64,000 nucleotides of DNA, from NCBI GenBank assembly GCA_003134765.1, contig PLCM01000025.1, positions 33,628 to 97,627 of the forward strand. The letters run 5' to 3'. The translations under genes were made by a program, and so were the position numbers. Shown in pieces: positions 57,319-63,995 of this stretch; the first letter of the stretch is position 1, and each line of letters opens with the position of its first letter. Origin of the DNA: Spartobacteria bacterium (GTDB lineage: Bacteria; Verrucomicrobiota; Verrucomicrobiia; Chthoniobacterales; UBA10450). Below the pieces are notes generated by a model, which did not search any database, had not been told where the DNA came from, and was given only the letters and a program-made list of their open reading frames with translations.

Positions 57319-57537
57319 TCAGCGGGAATCTGGACGGAGTTGTCCGCACAGCTTGTCGTACAAAGCGAGTTGAACACGGCGATCGTCCTCGTTAATCTCA
57401 TTTACTTTCAGCTGGTCAGGCGACATCTGCTTCAGGCGATCGCGCAGCCCTTCCACCGCCTGCAGCAATTCCTCGCGCGTCCCTTGCAAGGGATATCCCG
57501 GCGGAACCGTGCTTTCAAAGGCGTTCGCAAAGATCAC
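57319..57537 (-). CDS. Downstream part of a probably frameshifted secreted protein
   Basis: From GTG 57537 the frame gives 72 residues: VIFANAFESTVPPGYPLQGT, then REELLQAVEGLRDRLKQMS. Read backwards into the upstream gene, the same frame continues as QLRPGVSVVIFANAF, which reads like an internal protein strand and not a start. It is therefore probably the C-terminal part of the protein at 57534-57872, separated by one frameshift. As annotated, the two overlap by 4 nt (GTGA). Confidence 0.5.
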   Translation of the reverse strand: MIFANAFESTVPPGYPLQGTREELLQAVEGLRDRLKQMSPDQLKVNEINEDDRRVQLALYDKLCGQLRPDSR

Positions 57538-57872
57538 GACGCTAACCCCAGGCCGCAGTTGATAGTGGGGCCACCCGCCAGCATTGGTGTTTTGTCATCA
57601 TAACTGGAGTATTCGACGATAGCCTGCGACGGCTTGGTCCCCGGAGCCCGTGCGACCGCTGAGACGCTCACAATGGCTCGTGCTTTGATATCAAACTTCG
57701 TTCGTTCCAGCGAACGCACTTCCTTAACAGAGCCAACATAGACGACAGGCGCCTTTCTCCTGACAGCTTCTATAAAACTGCGCATGTTGGCGGCCATTAC
57801 CTGCCCGGTAATGGTCAATATCAGCAGGCATGTCAGAATTGCGCCCTGCGTCACAAAGTTTCTCGGATTCAT
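57534..57872 (-). CDS. Secreted hypothetical protein, upstream part of a probable frameshift pair (cassette gene)
   Basis: 112 residues: signal peptide MNPRNFVTQGAILTCLLILTITGQVMAA, here split as GAILTCLLILTITGQVMA. Then RKAPVVYVGSVKEVRSLERT, KARAIVSVSAVARAPG and AIVEYSSYDDKTPMLAGGPT, stopping soon after a Cys. The beta-rich pattern (V.YVGSV, ...VEYSS) recalls secreted OB-fold proteins, which normally continue with a strand such as PG..V.VFAN. That strand is found in the next frame. Confidence 0.6.
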   Translation of the reverse strand: MNPRNFVTQGAILTCLLILTITGQVMAANMRSFIEAVRRKAPVVYVGSVKEVRSLERTKFDIKARAIVSVSAVARAPGTKPSQAIVEYSSYDDKTPMLAGGPTINCGLGLAS

Positions 57873-57906
57873 CCCTCAACCTTGACTAAGAGTCCGCATC
57901 GCATGG

Positions 57907-58506
57907 CTAGGTTGCGTTCCGTGACTCGTCGCGACGTCCTTGCACGTCGTAACGAAGCTCCACCATGCCGCTCTTGTAGGCTTTGACCTCCGCGAGATGG
58001 AGCGCGATGTCTCTCTCGAGCTTCTCGAAGAATGGGATCCCGTCACCAATCAAGATCGGCAGGATCGAATAACGAACTTCGTCGGCCAGCCCGAGGCGAA
58101 GGCATTCCCCGGAAACTACACCGCCTCCAACAAACCAGATGGTACGGAACCTGGGCCGTAGGCGCCCGTTCACGAACTGCGCAAGATCGCCGGAGTAGAA
58201 CTCGACAGTATCCCGGGTTCGCGGCAGATCGCGACTAGTGAGGACAAAGGTGGGTTTGTCGCCGTACGCCCACCCCAACCCCTGGGCTTCAAAGCGAAGC
58301 GCGGTCTCATAGGTGCGCGACCCCATGACGTAGCAGTCGATCGTCTTGAGGAACGCCTCGACGAATCCTGGGTCCAGGGTGTCTCCGCCTGCGAATTCGT
58401 CTGAGGTTTCGAGCCAGTCGACGCGCCCGTCCTTTCGAGCGATGAAGCCGTCGAGGCTGGCCGCCATGTGGATCGTTACGCGAGAATCAGTGTTTGTGTT
58501 TGTCAT
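57907..58506 (-). CDS. Dihydrofolate reductase/RibD C-terminal-like reductase (cassette gene)
   Basis: 199 residues. The family start VTIHMAASLDGFIARKDGRV is clear, with CYVMGSRTYE, PTFVLTSRDL and the NADPH-binding IWFVGGGVVSGECLRLGLAD, ending in the usual ILPILIGDGIPFFEKL. These proteins reduce pterin- or pyrimidine-like substrates with NADPH; the true substrate is unknown and DHFR activity should not be assumed. It has the same orientation as all neighbouring cassettes. Confidence 0.88.
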   Translation of the reverse strand: MTNTNTDSRVTIHMAASLDGFIARKDGRVDWLETSDEFAGGDTLDPGFVEAFLKTIDCYVMGSRTYETALRFEAQGLGWAYGDKPTFVLTSRDLPRTRDTVEFYSGDLAQFVNGRLRPRFRTIWFVGGGVVSGECLRLGLADEVRYSILPILIGDGIPFFEKLERDIALHLAEVKAYKSGMVELRYDVQGRRDESRNAT

Positions 58507-58524
58507 CGTTTCTTCCCGGCAATC

Positions 58525-58549
58525 GAGTGCTGGAGTGCCTCGTTAGGCG
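58525..58549 (-). repeat. attC remnant between two cassette genes
   Basis: The minus strand shows GCCTAACGAGGCACTCCAG, a common opening of integron attC sites (RYYYAAC then GAGGC.CTCCAG). It is cut short by the start of the DHFR-like gene region. No matching GTTRRRY end is found. Confidence 0.45.
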
Positions 58550-58581
58550 ACCAGTCGAGCATGCTCGGCTTTGCACCGCAC

Positions 58582-59019
58582 TTATTCGACCAGGAGTTCA
58601 CCGCCCCAGTCGGTTGGATCGGAATCGAAGATCGTCTCCGAAAGTGTCCACGGATGTCCCCATGGGTCGAGGAGCGAGCATTGGCGTTCGCCATAAATGT
58701 GATCCGCGGGTTCGGCGAGAACACGAGCACCGGCTGCCTTGGCGCGTCCAAAGAGTTCGTCGATCGCCGTGATACGAAGTGTGACGGAGTGCGCTGCCGG
58801 GCTCTGCTGTGTCGAAGGAGCGGCGTCAGCGTGGACGCCGGGTTGGGCGACGACGATGGCCCCGTTGCCATGCAAGAGCTGACACCGACCGTCGGAATTG
58901 CGGAGACGTTCGGTAAATGGCAGGGCCGTTGTAAGCCACTCGACTGCCTCGCGCACGTCGGGGTAGTACAGCACGGGTATTATGGCGGTATTTGGTGTCG
59001 AGCGGTTCTTTTTCAGCAT
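58582..59019 (-). CDS. VOC (glyoxalase/bleomycin-resistance) family protein (cassette gene)
   Basis: 145 residues from ATG 59019. Two beta-alpha-beta modules are visible: AIIPVLYYPDVREAVEWLTT then ALPFTERL, and VTLRITAIDELFGRAKAAGA then LLDPWGHPWTLSE. GERQCSLLDPWGHPW is the typical end of the fold. Members are metalloenzymes or binding proteins; the function cannot be assigned. VOC genes are frequent in integron cassettes. Confidence 0.82.
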   Translation of the reverse strand: MLKKNRSTPNTAIIPVLYYPDVREAVEWLTTALPFTERLRNSDGRCQLLHGNGAIVVAQPGVHADAAPSTQQSPAAHSVTLRITAIDELFGRAKAAGARVLAEPADHIYGERQCSLLDPWGHPWTLSETIFDSDPTDWGGELLVE

Positions 59020-59052
59020 GGAATCGGAGGTTATCAACGCCGGGATTTAAGA

Positions 59053-59277
59053 TCAACTGGCACGAGCCCGTTGTCGCTCGCCATGCTTGCGCCTCGCCCA
59101 AAGTGTGAGCAGGCCGGACATCAGAGCGCAAGCGAGGAGTCCCAGCCCGATCCACGTCAGTCCGCCTGCGCCATAGGCGTGGCCATCGACCAGATGCATG
59201 TAGGTGATCGGCAGGTCTGAGGCACAGAGCAAAAGCCCGAACTGCGTTGCGGCCGCATTGAGGACATGAAGGGAGTT
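59053..59277 (-). pseudogene. C-terminal part of a two-helix membrane protein, cut by the IS scar
   Basis: The minus strand reads LNAAATQFGLLLCASDLPIT, YMHLVDGHAYGAGGLTWIGL, GLLACALMSGLLTLWARR and a basic end. Upstream of about 59277 the frame runs into insertion-sequence remnants and loses protein character. No start codon with a plausible signal is left. Confidence 0.45.
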
Positions 59278-59400
59278 GTCGGGTGCGGGTCTGGGACCTA
59301 CACCCGACAATATGAATAAATGTTGTTTACACACTGAGTTGTCCTCACACGAGGGAACCCGCTCGGAGTTTAATCCGGGCCGAACGGTGATCAAGTTCGC

Positions 59401-59893
59401 CTTTGGACGAATCCGTCCTCTGGCGGACTTGGAATCGATGTGCACCAAGAGTTTTACGTGGTGGTGCTGCAGGAGGGAGGAGGCAATCCCAAGCCTGCGC
59501 AACGCTTCGGGAAGGCCGCTTTCCTGATCTGGGCAGCGAAACTTAAACAGAAGAGCGGCGCGGAAATCCATGCGGTGTATGAAGCGTGCGGATTTGGCTT
59601 TGGATTACAGCGCTCGCTCACGGGGCTGGGAATCGCGTGCCACGTCGTGTGTCCGCAGAAACTCGATGAGCAGAACAAACGGGTGAAGACCGACGGACTG
59701 GACGCGAAAGCGCTCTGCTTAAAATTGGACCGGTATGTGGAAGGCAACCGGGGAGCGCTCGCGTTGGTGCGAGTTCCGACGGAGGAGGAAGAACACCTCA
59801 ACAACCGACCAAGAAAAAGACATGGCTACAAAACACCCAATCAATGCTTCCTTCAGACCTAGCAAATGTTGCACTACAAAGTTGAGCCTAGGC
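59401..59893 (+). mobile_element. Chimeric scar of two transposases (IS110-family 5' part joined to IS30-like 3' part)
   Basis: The frame from about 59425 reads GLGIDVHQEFYVVVLQEGGG, then IHAVYEACGFGFGLQRSLTG, KLDEQNKRVKTDGLDAKALC: the N-terminal DEDD domain of IS110-family transposases (first Asp in IDVH, then VKTDG.DA). At about 59790 it switches to LNNRPRKRHGYKTPNQCF, the C-terminus of IS30-type transposases; a +1 frame continues ANVALQS and a stop (about 59872-59893). Both enzymes are incomplete. The upstream stretch 59281-59400 has no recognisable gene and may be IS110 end sequence. The scar occupies the place where the attC of the next cassette gene would be. Confidence 0.8.
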
Positions 59894-59896
59894 CCT

Positions 59897-60190
59897 TTAG
59901 CGTGTTTTCATAGCAAGTTTGAACTGACCAGAAATTACCAGGACACTAAAAACACCAATGGCCACTCCCGCAACCAGCGTCCTGTAATGATCCAGTGCAG
60001 CTCGCGCCGGGTAGTCCCACGAAGCGCGATAATGCTCGAGTAAACCCAGCGAGCCGTAGCCCAGGCCGAGCAAAGCAATTAGTACAAAAGCACATCTGGC
60101 CCAAGGCTGACACCGTCGAGCGCCGATAGACGCTAGAAGCCCGCCGAGAAAAGCCGCAGAACCCAGGAGGATGTAAATGGCAACATACAT
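59897..60190 (-). CDS. Small three-helix membrane protein (cassette gene)
   Basis: 97 residues: helices MYVAIYILLGSAAFLGGLLA, CAFVLIALLGLGYGSLGLLE and LVAGVAIGVFSVLVISGQF. Its start is 19 bases after the core of the attC at 60210. Its own attC is missing and replaced by the IS scar. No family is recognised. Confidence 0.7.
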   Translation of the reverse strand: MYVAIYILLGSAAFLGGLLASIGARRCQPWARCAFVLIALLGLGYGSLGLLEHYRASWDYPARAALDHYRTLVAGVAIGVFSVLVISGQFKLAMKTR

Positions 60191-60209
60191 GGTCGCAAAT
60201 AGCCCTGGG

Positions 60210-60304
60210 GTCTAACGAGAAAGAGATAAGCCACGGGTGGGGTCGGTGGCAAACATGCTGGCGTGCATTTGCTCAGGGGCCGTTGGCTTCATCGATTGGT
60301 TAGG
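60210..60304 (-). repeat. attC site, short variant (95 bp)
   Basis: The plus strand begins GTCTAACGAGAAAGAGATAA and ends CATCGATTGGTTAGGA. Inner arms AAGCCACGG / CCGTTGGCTT pair with one extra base. The stop codon of the upstream cassette gene lies in the GGTTAG end. Confidence 0.8.
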
Positions 60305-60908
60305 AATGGTCCCGCAGTGGCCAGCTTGTCATCAAACCGAATGCAGCACCGGACAAAAGCACAAACGACATGCCTCCGGACGCTGATGCGATTCGAAAAC
60401 CTGCTAGATCTACCAAGAGCGAGCTAGCGAAGAATGCCGTCGCAAGTGCACAGCCGCTTGCCAGCACCCAATATTTCACTTGTGGGAGTTGGACTCGAAG
60501 AACGAGCCACTGCGCAACGCCCAGAAAAGTTCCCGCTATGAGTCCGACAGCGACGAGGCTAGCCGCTCGCGTGACGGCGTTGAGGTGCGCGATATTTGGC
60601 CGATTTCCGGTTGTGAGAATACCAACCTGCTCAACTGCGACAACCCCAGCCGCGAGACCAATGCCGGTGCCGATGATCGTGGCAACAATCCACCACAACG
60701 GATTCCGCAGTCGCCTCCGTAGGCCGATAGCCTGCGAGCTGCCAAGGACGCCGCCGACTATGCATGTCACGGCCGCCGTAGTGACCATCGCGTTAGCAAT
60801 TTGCCCTAACGGCATTCCGAGCAGTAGCCCAGCGATGATCCCGCCCGCCAGACCGACGGTAGTAAGAAATATCCATTCAACGGTTCTGACTAAACTCATG
60901 TTTTTCAT
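60300..60908 (-). CDS. Polytopic membrane protein (cassette gene)
   Basis: 202 residues from ATG 60908 (ATG 60899 is equally possible). About six hydrophobic segments, including VEWIFLTTVGLAGGIIAGLL, VVTTAAV-like and WWIVATIIGTGIGLAAGVVA. Gly-rich helices and the ALGVAQWLVLR-like text (FLGVAQWLVLRVQLPQ) resemble small hypothetical membrane proteins of bacteria. The stop TAA is in the attC core at 60300-60302. Function unknown. Confidence 0.75.
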   Translation of the reverse strand: MKNMSLVRTVEWIFLTTVGLAGGIIAGLLLGMPLGQIANAMVTTAAVTCIVGGVLGSSQAIGLRRRLRNPLWWIVATIIGTGIGLAAGVVAVEQVGILTTGNRPNIAHLNAVTRAASLVAVGLIAGTFLGVAQWLVLRVQLPQVKYWVLASGCALATAFFASSLLVDLAGFRIASASGGMSFVLLSGAAFGLMTSWPLRDHS

Positions 60909-60941
60909 ATCGATAATGTTGCCTGTGTGCGCTTCTGAGTT

Positions 60942-61064
60942 GCCTAACGAGAACAAGATGAGCGACGGCGGACGAGGGCGCGCGTCGCTCGGGGTGAAAT
61001 TGTGGAAGTCATCTCATAGTGGAGCGTACAGCGGTCCGTCGTTCGTTCCATCGCATGGTTAGAC
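60942..61064 (-). repeat. attC site, intact (123 bp)
   Basis: The plus strand runs from GCCTAACGAGAACAAGATGA to CCATCGCATGGTTAGAC. The minus-strand ends are GTCTAAC and GTTAGGC. Inner arms GAGCGACGGCGGAC / GTCCGTCGTTCGTTC pair with one extra base. Confidence 0.9.
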
Positions 61065-61066
61065 GT

Positions 61067-61414
61067 TTAGTCGACGAATCCTCCGGTCTCATGGGTAATA
61101 AAGTTTCTGCTACCGCACGTCGGGCACTTTTTCTTATCCCATCGTCGCGCCGACGCTTTTCTGCAAACAGGACACACATAAACCGGGACGCCTCTATCGA
61201 ATCGCACGGGGTTCGGTGGGGGCTTACGGTACGGCCAAGAGATGTGAACGAAGTGATCTCTGGGGCAGAATGCGCTGAACAGATCCGCATGCATCAGTCC
61301 ACCTTCGATGTACGTTCCTTTGAGGCCGCAGTGTCTGCATGCAAAGTCCATCTCGGCGCCCGCGTAGGCCGCACTCGCACTGACGAGGCTCGCAAGCAGA
61401 AGAAGGCTGCGCAT
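61067..61414 (-). CDS. Secreted zinc-ribbon-type protein (cassette gene)
   Basis: 115 residues from ATG 61414, three bases after the attC core (GTTAGACGTATG). Signal peptide MRSLLLLASLVSASAAYAG. Four Cys-containing pairs follow: CRHCGLKG, FCPRDH, VCPVCRKAS and KKCPTCGSRNF, typical of double zinc-ribbon folds. The stop is three bases before the next attC, so the cassette holds almost nothing but this gene. No family is recognised. Confidence 0.78.
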   Translation of the reverse strand: MRSLLLLASLVSASAAYAGAEMDFACRHCGLKGTYIEGGLMHADLFSAFCPRDHFVHISWPYRKPPPNPVRFDRGVPVYVCPVCRKASARRWDKKKCPTCGSRNFITHETGGFVD

Positions 61415-61416
61415 AC

Positions 61417-61539
61417 GTCTAACGAGAATAAGATCAGCGACGGCTACCGGAAGCGAGCGCCAATCGAAGTGGAAGTGTTTTAATCGTTGGAAACGTGATC
61501 GCGCAGCGGGTGGCCGTTCGCTGGATCGCATGGTTAGAC
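61417..61539 (-). repeat. attC site, intact (123 bp)
   Basis: The plus strand runs from GTCTAACGAGAATAAGATCA to GGATCGCATGGTTAGAC. Both 7-mer ends are perfect (GTCTAAC/GTTAGAC). Inner arms CAGCGACGGCTACC / GGTGGCCGTTCGCTG pair with one extra base. Confidence 0.9.
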
Positions 61540-61887
61540 GGAGAGGGTGGCTACAGATCTGTGGGGCCAAACATAGCGCCACCAATAAACCAACTCTGCC
61601 AACGGCCCGAAAACCAGAAACGCAAGCACCCACGGCACCCGCGCGCTGCGCTCCGGCAGCGGACTCTTAAAAAGATGCAGGAGATAAAAGATGAGCAGCA
61701 GGACCCAAACTACCGTCAAGCTGTCCACGGAGGAGGCAAGAAATCCGTAAATCTTTGCATCGTGGGCAGGGTGGTCGAGCTCGTGAAGGATTTGAGGGAT
61801 CACGGTGGCTAGGACAAAAAGCATAAACGCAATCGGATAAATCGTAAAAGCTCCGACGAGGATTGCTAGAGGTTTGCCAATCCGCAT
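61534..61887 (-). CDS. Three-helix membrane protein (cassette gene)
   Basis: 117 residues. Helices: LAILVGAFTIYPIAFMLFVL, VDSLTVVWVLLLIFYLLHLF and VPWVLAFLVFGPLAELVYWW. The end ...SVATLSV is closed by the TAA inside the attC 7-mer GTCTAAC (61533-61539), so the cassette's own recombination site supplies its stop codon. The layout (two helices, a basic loop, PWVLAF.VFGP.A) resembles small PLD-nuclease-N-like membrane proteins, without proof. Confidence 0.78.
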   Translation of the reverse strand: MRIGKPLAILVGAFTIYPIAFMLFVLATVIPQILHELDHPAHDAKIYGFLASSVDSLTVVWVLLLIFYLLHLFKSPLPERSARVPWVLAFLVFGPLAELVYWWRYVWPHRSVATLSV

Positions 61888-61906
61888 ATTGATGTGCGTG
61901 CTCTTC

Positions 61907-62029
61907 GTCTAACGAGAACAAGATGAGCGACGGCGGAGGAGGCCGCGTGTCGCTTGATGTGAAAGTGTGGAGGTCATCTGAAATGTGGACGCACAGCGGT
62001 CCGCCGTTCGCTCCATCGCTTGGTTAGAC
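61907..62029 (-). repeat. attC site, intact (123 bp)
   Basis: The plus strand runs from GTCTAACGAGAACAAGATGA to CCATCGCTTGGTTAGAC. Inner arms GAGCGACGGCGGA / TCCGCCGTTCGCTC pair with exactly one extra T. A second, apical pairing GCCGCGTGTCGC / GCGCACAGCGG-like is possible. This is the cleanest copy in the window. Confidence 0.92.
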
Positions 62030-62041
62030 GACTTTGAATGG

Positions 62042-62470
62042 CTATTCAAATGGTTTGCCTCCTGTGAGCTCTTGAAGAGCCGTGCAGAACTGCTGAAACT
62101 GCTTTTTAGATGGGTAAGCGTTGAGACCCTTAGAGCTAATCTTGCGATCAGCGTAGACGACCGCGAAATCCCAAGACGTGCCATCGGCGACGCCAAGGTC
62201 CATATACTCGCGCCGCCACGACCAAACCTTTGCGGCATCGAGGTGTCTCCGGAATGATCGCCAGCGCTCGGGAGGAACTCTTATGAGGATGGGCCTGGCC
62301 CGAGAGAGAGCGTCGAAGTAGTTAATGCTTCCGCTTGCCGCTAACTCGACCCGGTACGATCTGCCCTTCCACTCGTCGATCGAGGCAACAAGCTTGGTCG
62401 GGATCGCCGACACCTCTTTCGCGTGAACTGTCGTGCAAAGCACGGCAGCGATCAGGGCTTTGATGAGCAT
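62042..62470 (-). CDS. Secreted hypothetical protein (cassette gene)
   Basis: 142 residues from ATG 62470. Signal peptide MLIKALIAAVLCTTVHAKEV; mature part with VELAASGSINYFDALSRARP, PERWRSFRRHLDAAKVWSW, TSWDFAVVYADRKISSKGLN and FQQFCTALQELTGG. The W..F...LDA..VW.W...Y pattern occurs in small secreted proteins of unknown function in other bacterial cassettes and genomes; I cannot name a family. The attC follows 12 bases after the stop. Confidence 0.75.
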   Translation of the reverse strand: MLIKALIAAVLCTTVHAKEVSAIPTKLVASIDEWKGRSYRVELAASGSINYFDALSRARPILIRVPPERWRSFRRHLDAAKVWSWRREYMDLGVADGTSWDFAVVYADRKISSKGLNAYPSKKQFQQFCTALQELTGGKPFE

Positions 62471-62496
62471 GGATTTCAAGAGATGTGTGGCAGGTC

Positions 62497-62619
62497 GTCT
62501 AACGAGAAAGAGATGAGCGACCGCCGCCGAGAGCAAGCGTGAATCGCGGTGAATGGATTCTAGCCACGCCAGAAGCGGACCCGCGGCGGGCGGCGGTTCG
62601 CTCTATCGATTGGTTAGAT
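62497..62619 (-). repeat. attC site, intact (123 bp)
   Basis: The plus strand runs from GTCTAACGAGAAAGAGATGA to CTATCGATTGGTTAGAT. Inner arms GAGCGACCGCCGCC / GGCGGCGGTTCGCTC pair with one extra base. Compared with neighbours the arm sequence is changed on both sides (compensatory). Confidence 0.9.
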
Positions 62620-62646
62620 GGTTGGCGTTGCATCAGGACAGATGTC

Positions 62647-62949
62647 TTAAAAGTGGTGTCCGCCTGCTCCGTAGTCGCCGCCACCCGCTGTGGGATCGCC
62701 GTACTCTACATGGCCGCCGTGCTCGTCTCGCGCAGGCGCAGGACAAAACGCGGCGAAGAACAGCCAGCCGACAATGGGCACGAGCAAGATGAGTGACCAA
62801 AAAAGCTTTCGAATAGCACTTACTTTTGGGCGCGTGATCCATAAACGCGCAATCAGGCACAAACTGAAACCCTCGCACACAATCAGCGACGCGAGGCTCA
62901 GCCTCCAATGACTGAACAGGAAATCGATAAGTGGAGCGTCGCTTACCAT
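62647..62949 (-). CDS. Two-helix membrane protein whose start codon lies in the attC core (cassette gene)
   Basis: 100 residues: MVSDAPLIDFLFSHWRLSLA, with helices around SLASLIVCEGFSLCLIARLW and LFWSLILLVPIVGWLFFAAF, then a Gly/His-rich tail (HGGHVEYGDPTAGGG). The second helix resembles a phospholipase-D-nuclease N-terminal segment (LVPIVGWLF), but this is weak. The ATG (62949-62947) is made by the GTTAGATG of the attC at 62948-63070, so exchange of the upstream cassette would keep or alter the start. Confidence 0.75.
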   Translation of the reverse strand: MVSDAPLIDFLFSHWRLSLASLIVCEGFSLCLIARLWITRPKVSAIRKLFWSLILLVPIVGWLFFAAFCPAPARDEHGGHVEYGDPTAGGGDYGAGGHHF

Positions 62950-63070
62950 CTAACGAGAAAGAGGTGAGCGACGGCGACCGGGAGCGCGGGTGGAGAACAT
63001 GGAAGACATTGTAGCTACTCTGCGTGCGGAGACAAGGCGGGTCGCCGTTCGCTCCACCGACTGGTTAGAT
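62948..63070 (-). repeat. attC site, intact (123 bp)
   Basis: The plus strand runs from ATCTAACGAGAAAGAGGTGA to CCACCGACTGGTTAGAT. Inner arms GAGCGACGGCGACC / GGTCGCCGTTCGCTC pair with one extra base. The minus-strand core GTTAGAT is followed by G, which creates a start codon. Confidence 0.9.
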
Positions 63071-63082
63071 GCGGGCGTCATC

Positions 63083-63392
63083 TTACAAGCGGTGCATTGA
63101 AGACCATATCATCAACGAGGCAATCGTGACAATGACAATGGCGGAATAAATGACACACCCCCCTGAAGGCCCAGCGATGTGAGCTCGAAGCTCCCCGATC
63201 CGGATAATAGCCGACTGCGAGTGCTATGCTCACCAAGGGCGATAGGAACCAAAGAGACCACCCGACGAGAGATGCGCGAAAATTGGGGGCTCTGGCCGAA
63301 GGGGATATGAACCAGAGCCAAGCCCCCACGGCGATCAACAGAAAGCAATACGGTATGAACGGCGGAGCCGTGACCTTCTTGTCGTGCGTCAT
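63083..63392 (-). CDS. Three-helix membrane protein with a frameshift in a G6 run (cassette gene)
   Basis: The start ATG 63392 is in an ATGA overlap with a nine-codon upstream frame. Helices 1 and 2 are PFIPYCFLLIAVGAWLWFIS and GWSLWFLSPLVSIALAVGYY. The continuing frame then loses hydrophobicity. Removing one base from the run of six G (plus strand C6 at 63158-63163) gives CVIYSAIVIVTIASLMIWSS then MHRL and a TAA at 63083-63085, a convincing third helix. As it stands, the frame ends at 63078. So this is a frameshifted gene, a sequencing error or a slippery phase-variable site. Confidence 0.65.
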
Positions 63393-63413
63393 AGCGGTTT
63401 ACGGGTACTTAGC

Positions 63414-63536
63414 ATCTAACGAGACACAAGATCAGCGACCGCTGGCGAGAGCGCGCGTCGCTGCAGGTGGAGTGTGGAAGTCATCGAAAGCTAGAACGCG
63501 GAGCGGCCAGCGGTTCGCCGCATCGCCTGGTTAGGC
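63414..63536 (-). repeat. attC site, intact (123 bp)
   Basis: The plus strand runs from ATCTAACGAGACACAAGATC to CGCATCGCCTGGTTAGGC. Inner arms GCGACCGCTGGC / GCCAGCGGTTCGC pair with one extra base. The minus core GTTAGATG again gives an ATG. Confidence 0.9.
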
Positions 63537-63537
63537 C

Positions 63538-63858
63538 TCATAAGCGTGGCTGCACACTAAACTTTCGCTCTGAATATGTCACGCGAAACAGAAGTGCATC
63601 CAATCGACCGAACGTCGATGGGATGTAACCGGCTTTTGTAGGCGGCCTCGTGTCAGTCGGAGTGGCGCGCAGGGCAATCGCATCTATAGCTTCGTCGGCC
63701 GAAGCGCTGCTGGGGATGAACCCGCCGTGATCGAAATACGACTCCAAGCGATCGTTTAACGCGAATTCAACAGTCGAACGGCCGTATCGCGAATAGGTAA
63801 AGGCGGCGACATATAGCACCACAAGCGCAAACAACGTGATAAGGGCCGCTTTGATCAT
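63538..63858 (-). CDS. Membrane-anchored hypothetical protein (cassette gene)
   Basis: 106 residues from ATG 63858. One N-terminal helix (MIKAALITLFALVVLYVAAF), then TYSRYGRSTVEFALNDRLES, SSASADEAIDAIALRATP and FRVTYSERKFSVQPRL. The stop is two bases from the attC. No family is recognised. Confidence 0.72.
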   Translation of the reverse strand: MIKAALITLFALVVLYVAAFTYSRYGRSTVEFALNDRLESYFDHGGFIPSSASADEAIDAIALRATPTDTRPPTKAGYIPSTFGRLDALLFRVTYSERKFSVQPRL

Positions 63859-63873
63859 GGAGCGTGCTCCGAG

Positions 63874-63995
63874 GCCTAACGAGAACAAGATGAGCTGCCG
63901 CGAGCGAGGGCGCGCGTGGCGGCGGGTTGACGGGGTGAACTCATGTGAAGCTGGATATTACGGCGGCTCGCGGTCGGCTCCAGCGCATAGATGAC
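63874..63995 (-). repeat. attC site with damaged outer end
   Basis: The plus strand begins GCCTAACGAGAACAAGATGA as in the intact sites. The far end reads CAGCGCATAGATGACATG in place of CATCGCATGGTTAGAC, so the GGTTAG box is lost. Inner arms (GAGCTGCCGCGAGC / GCTCGCGGTCGGCTC) still pair. Confidence 0.7.

Noticed and set aside
60942..63995. 123-bp elements as REP or BIME repeats or MITEs
   Set aside because: Their strict placement after each small gene, single orientation, RYYYAAC/GTTRRRY ends and one-base bulge fit attC sites much better; no target-site duplications are seen.
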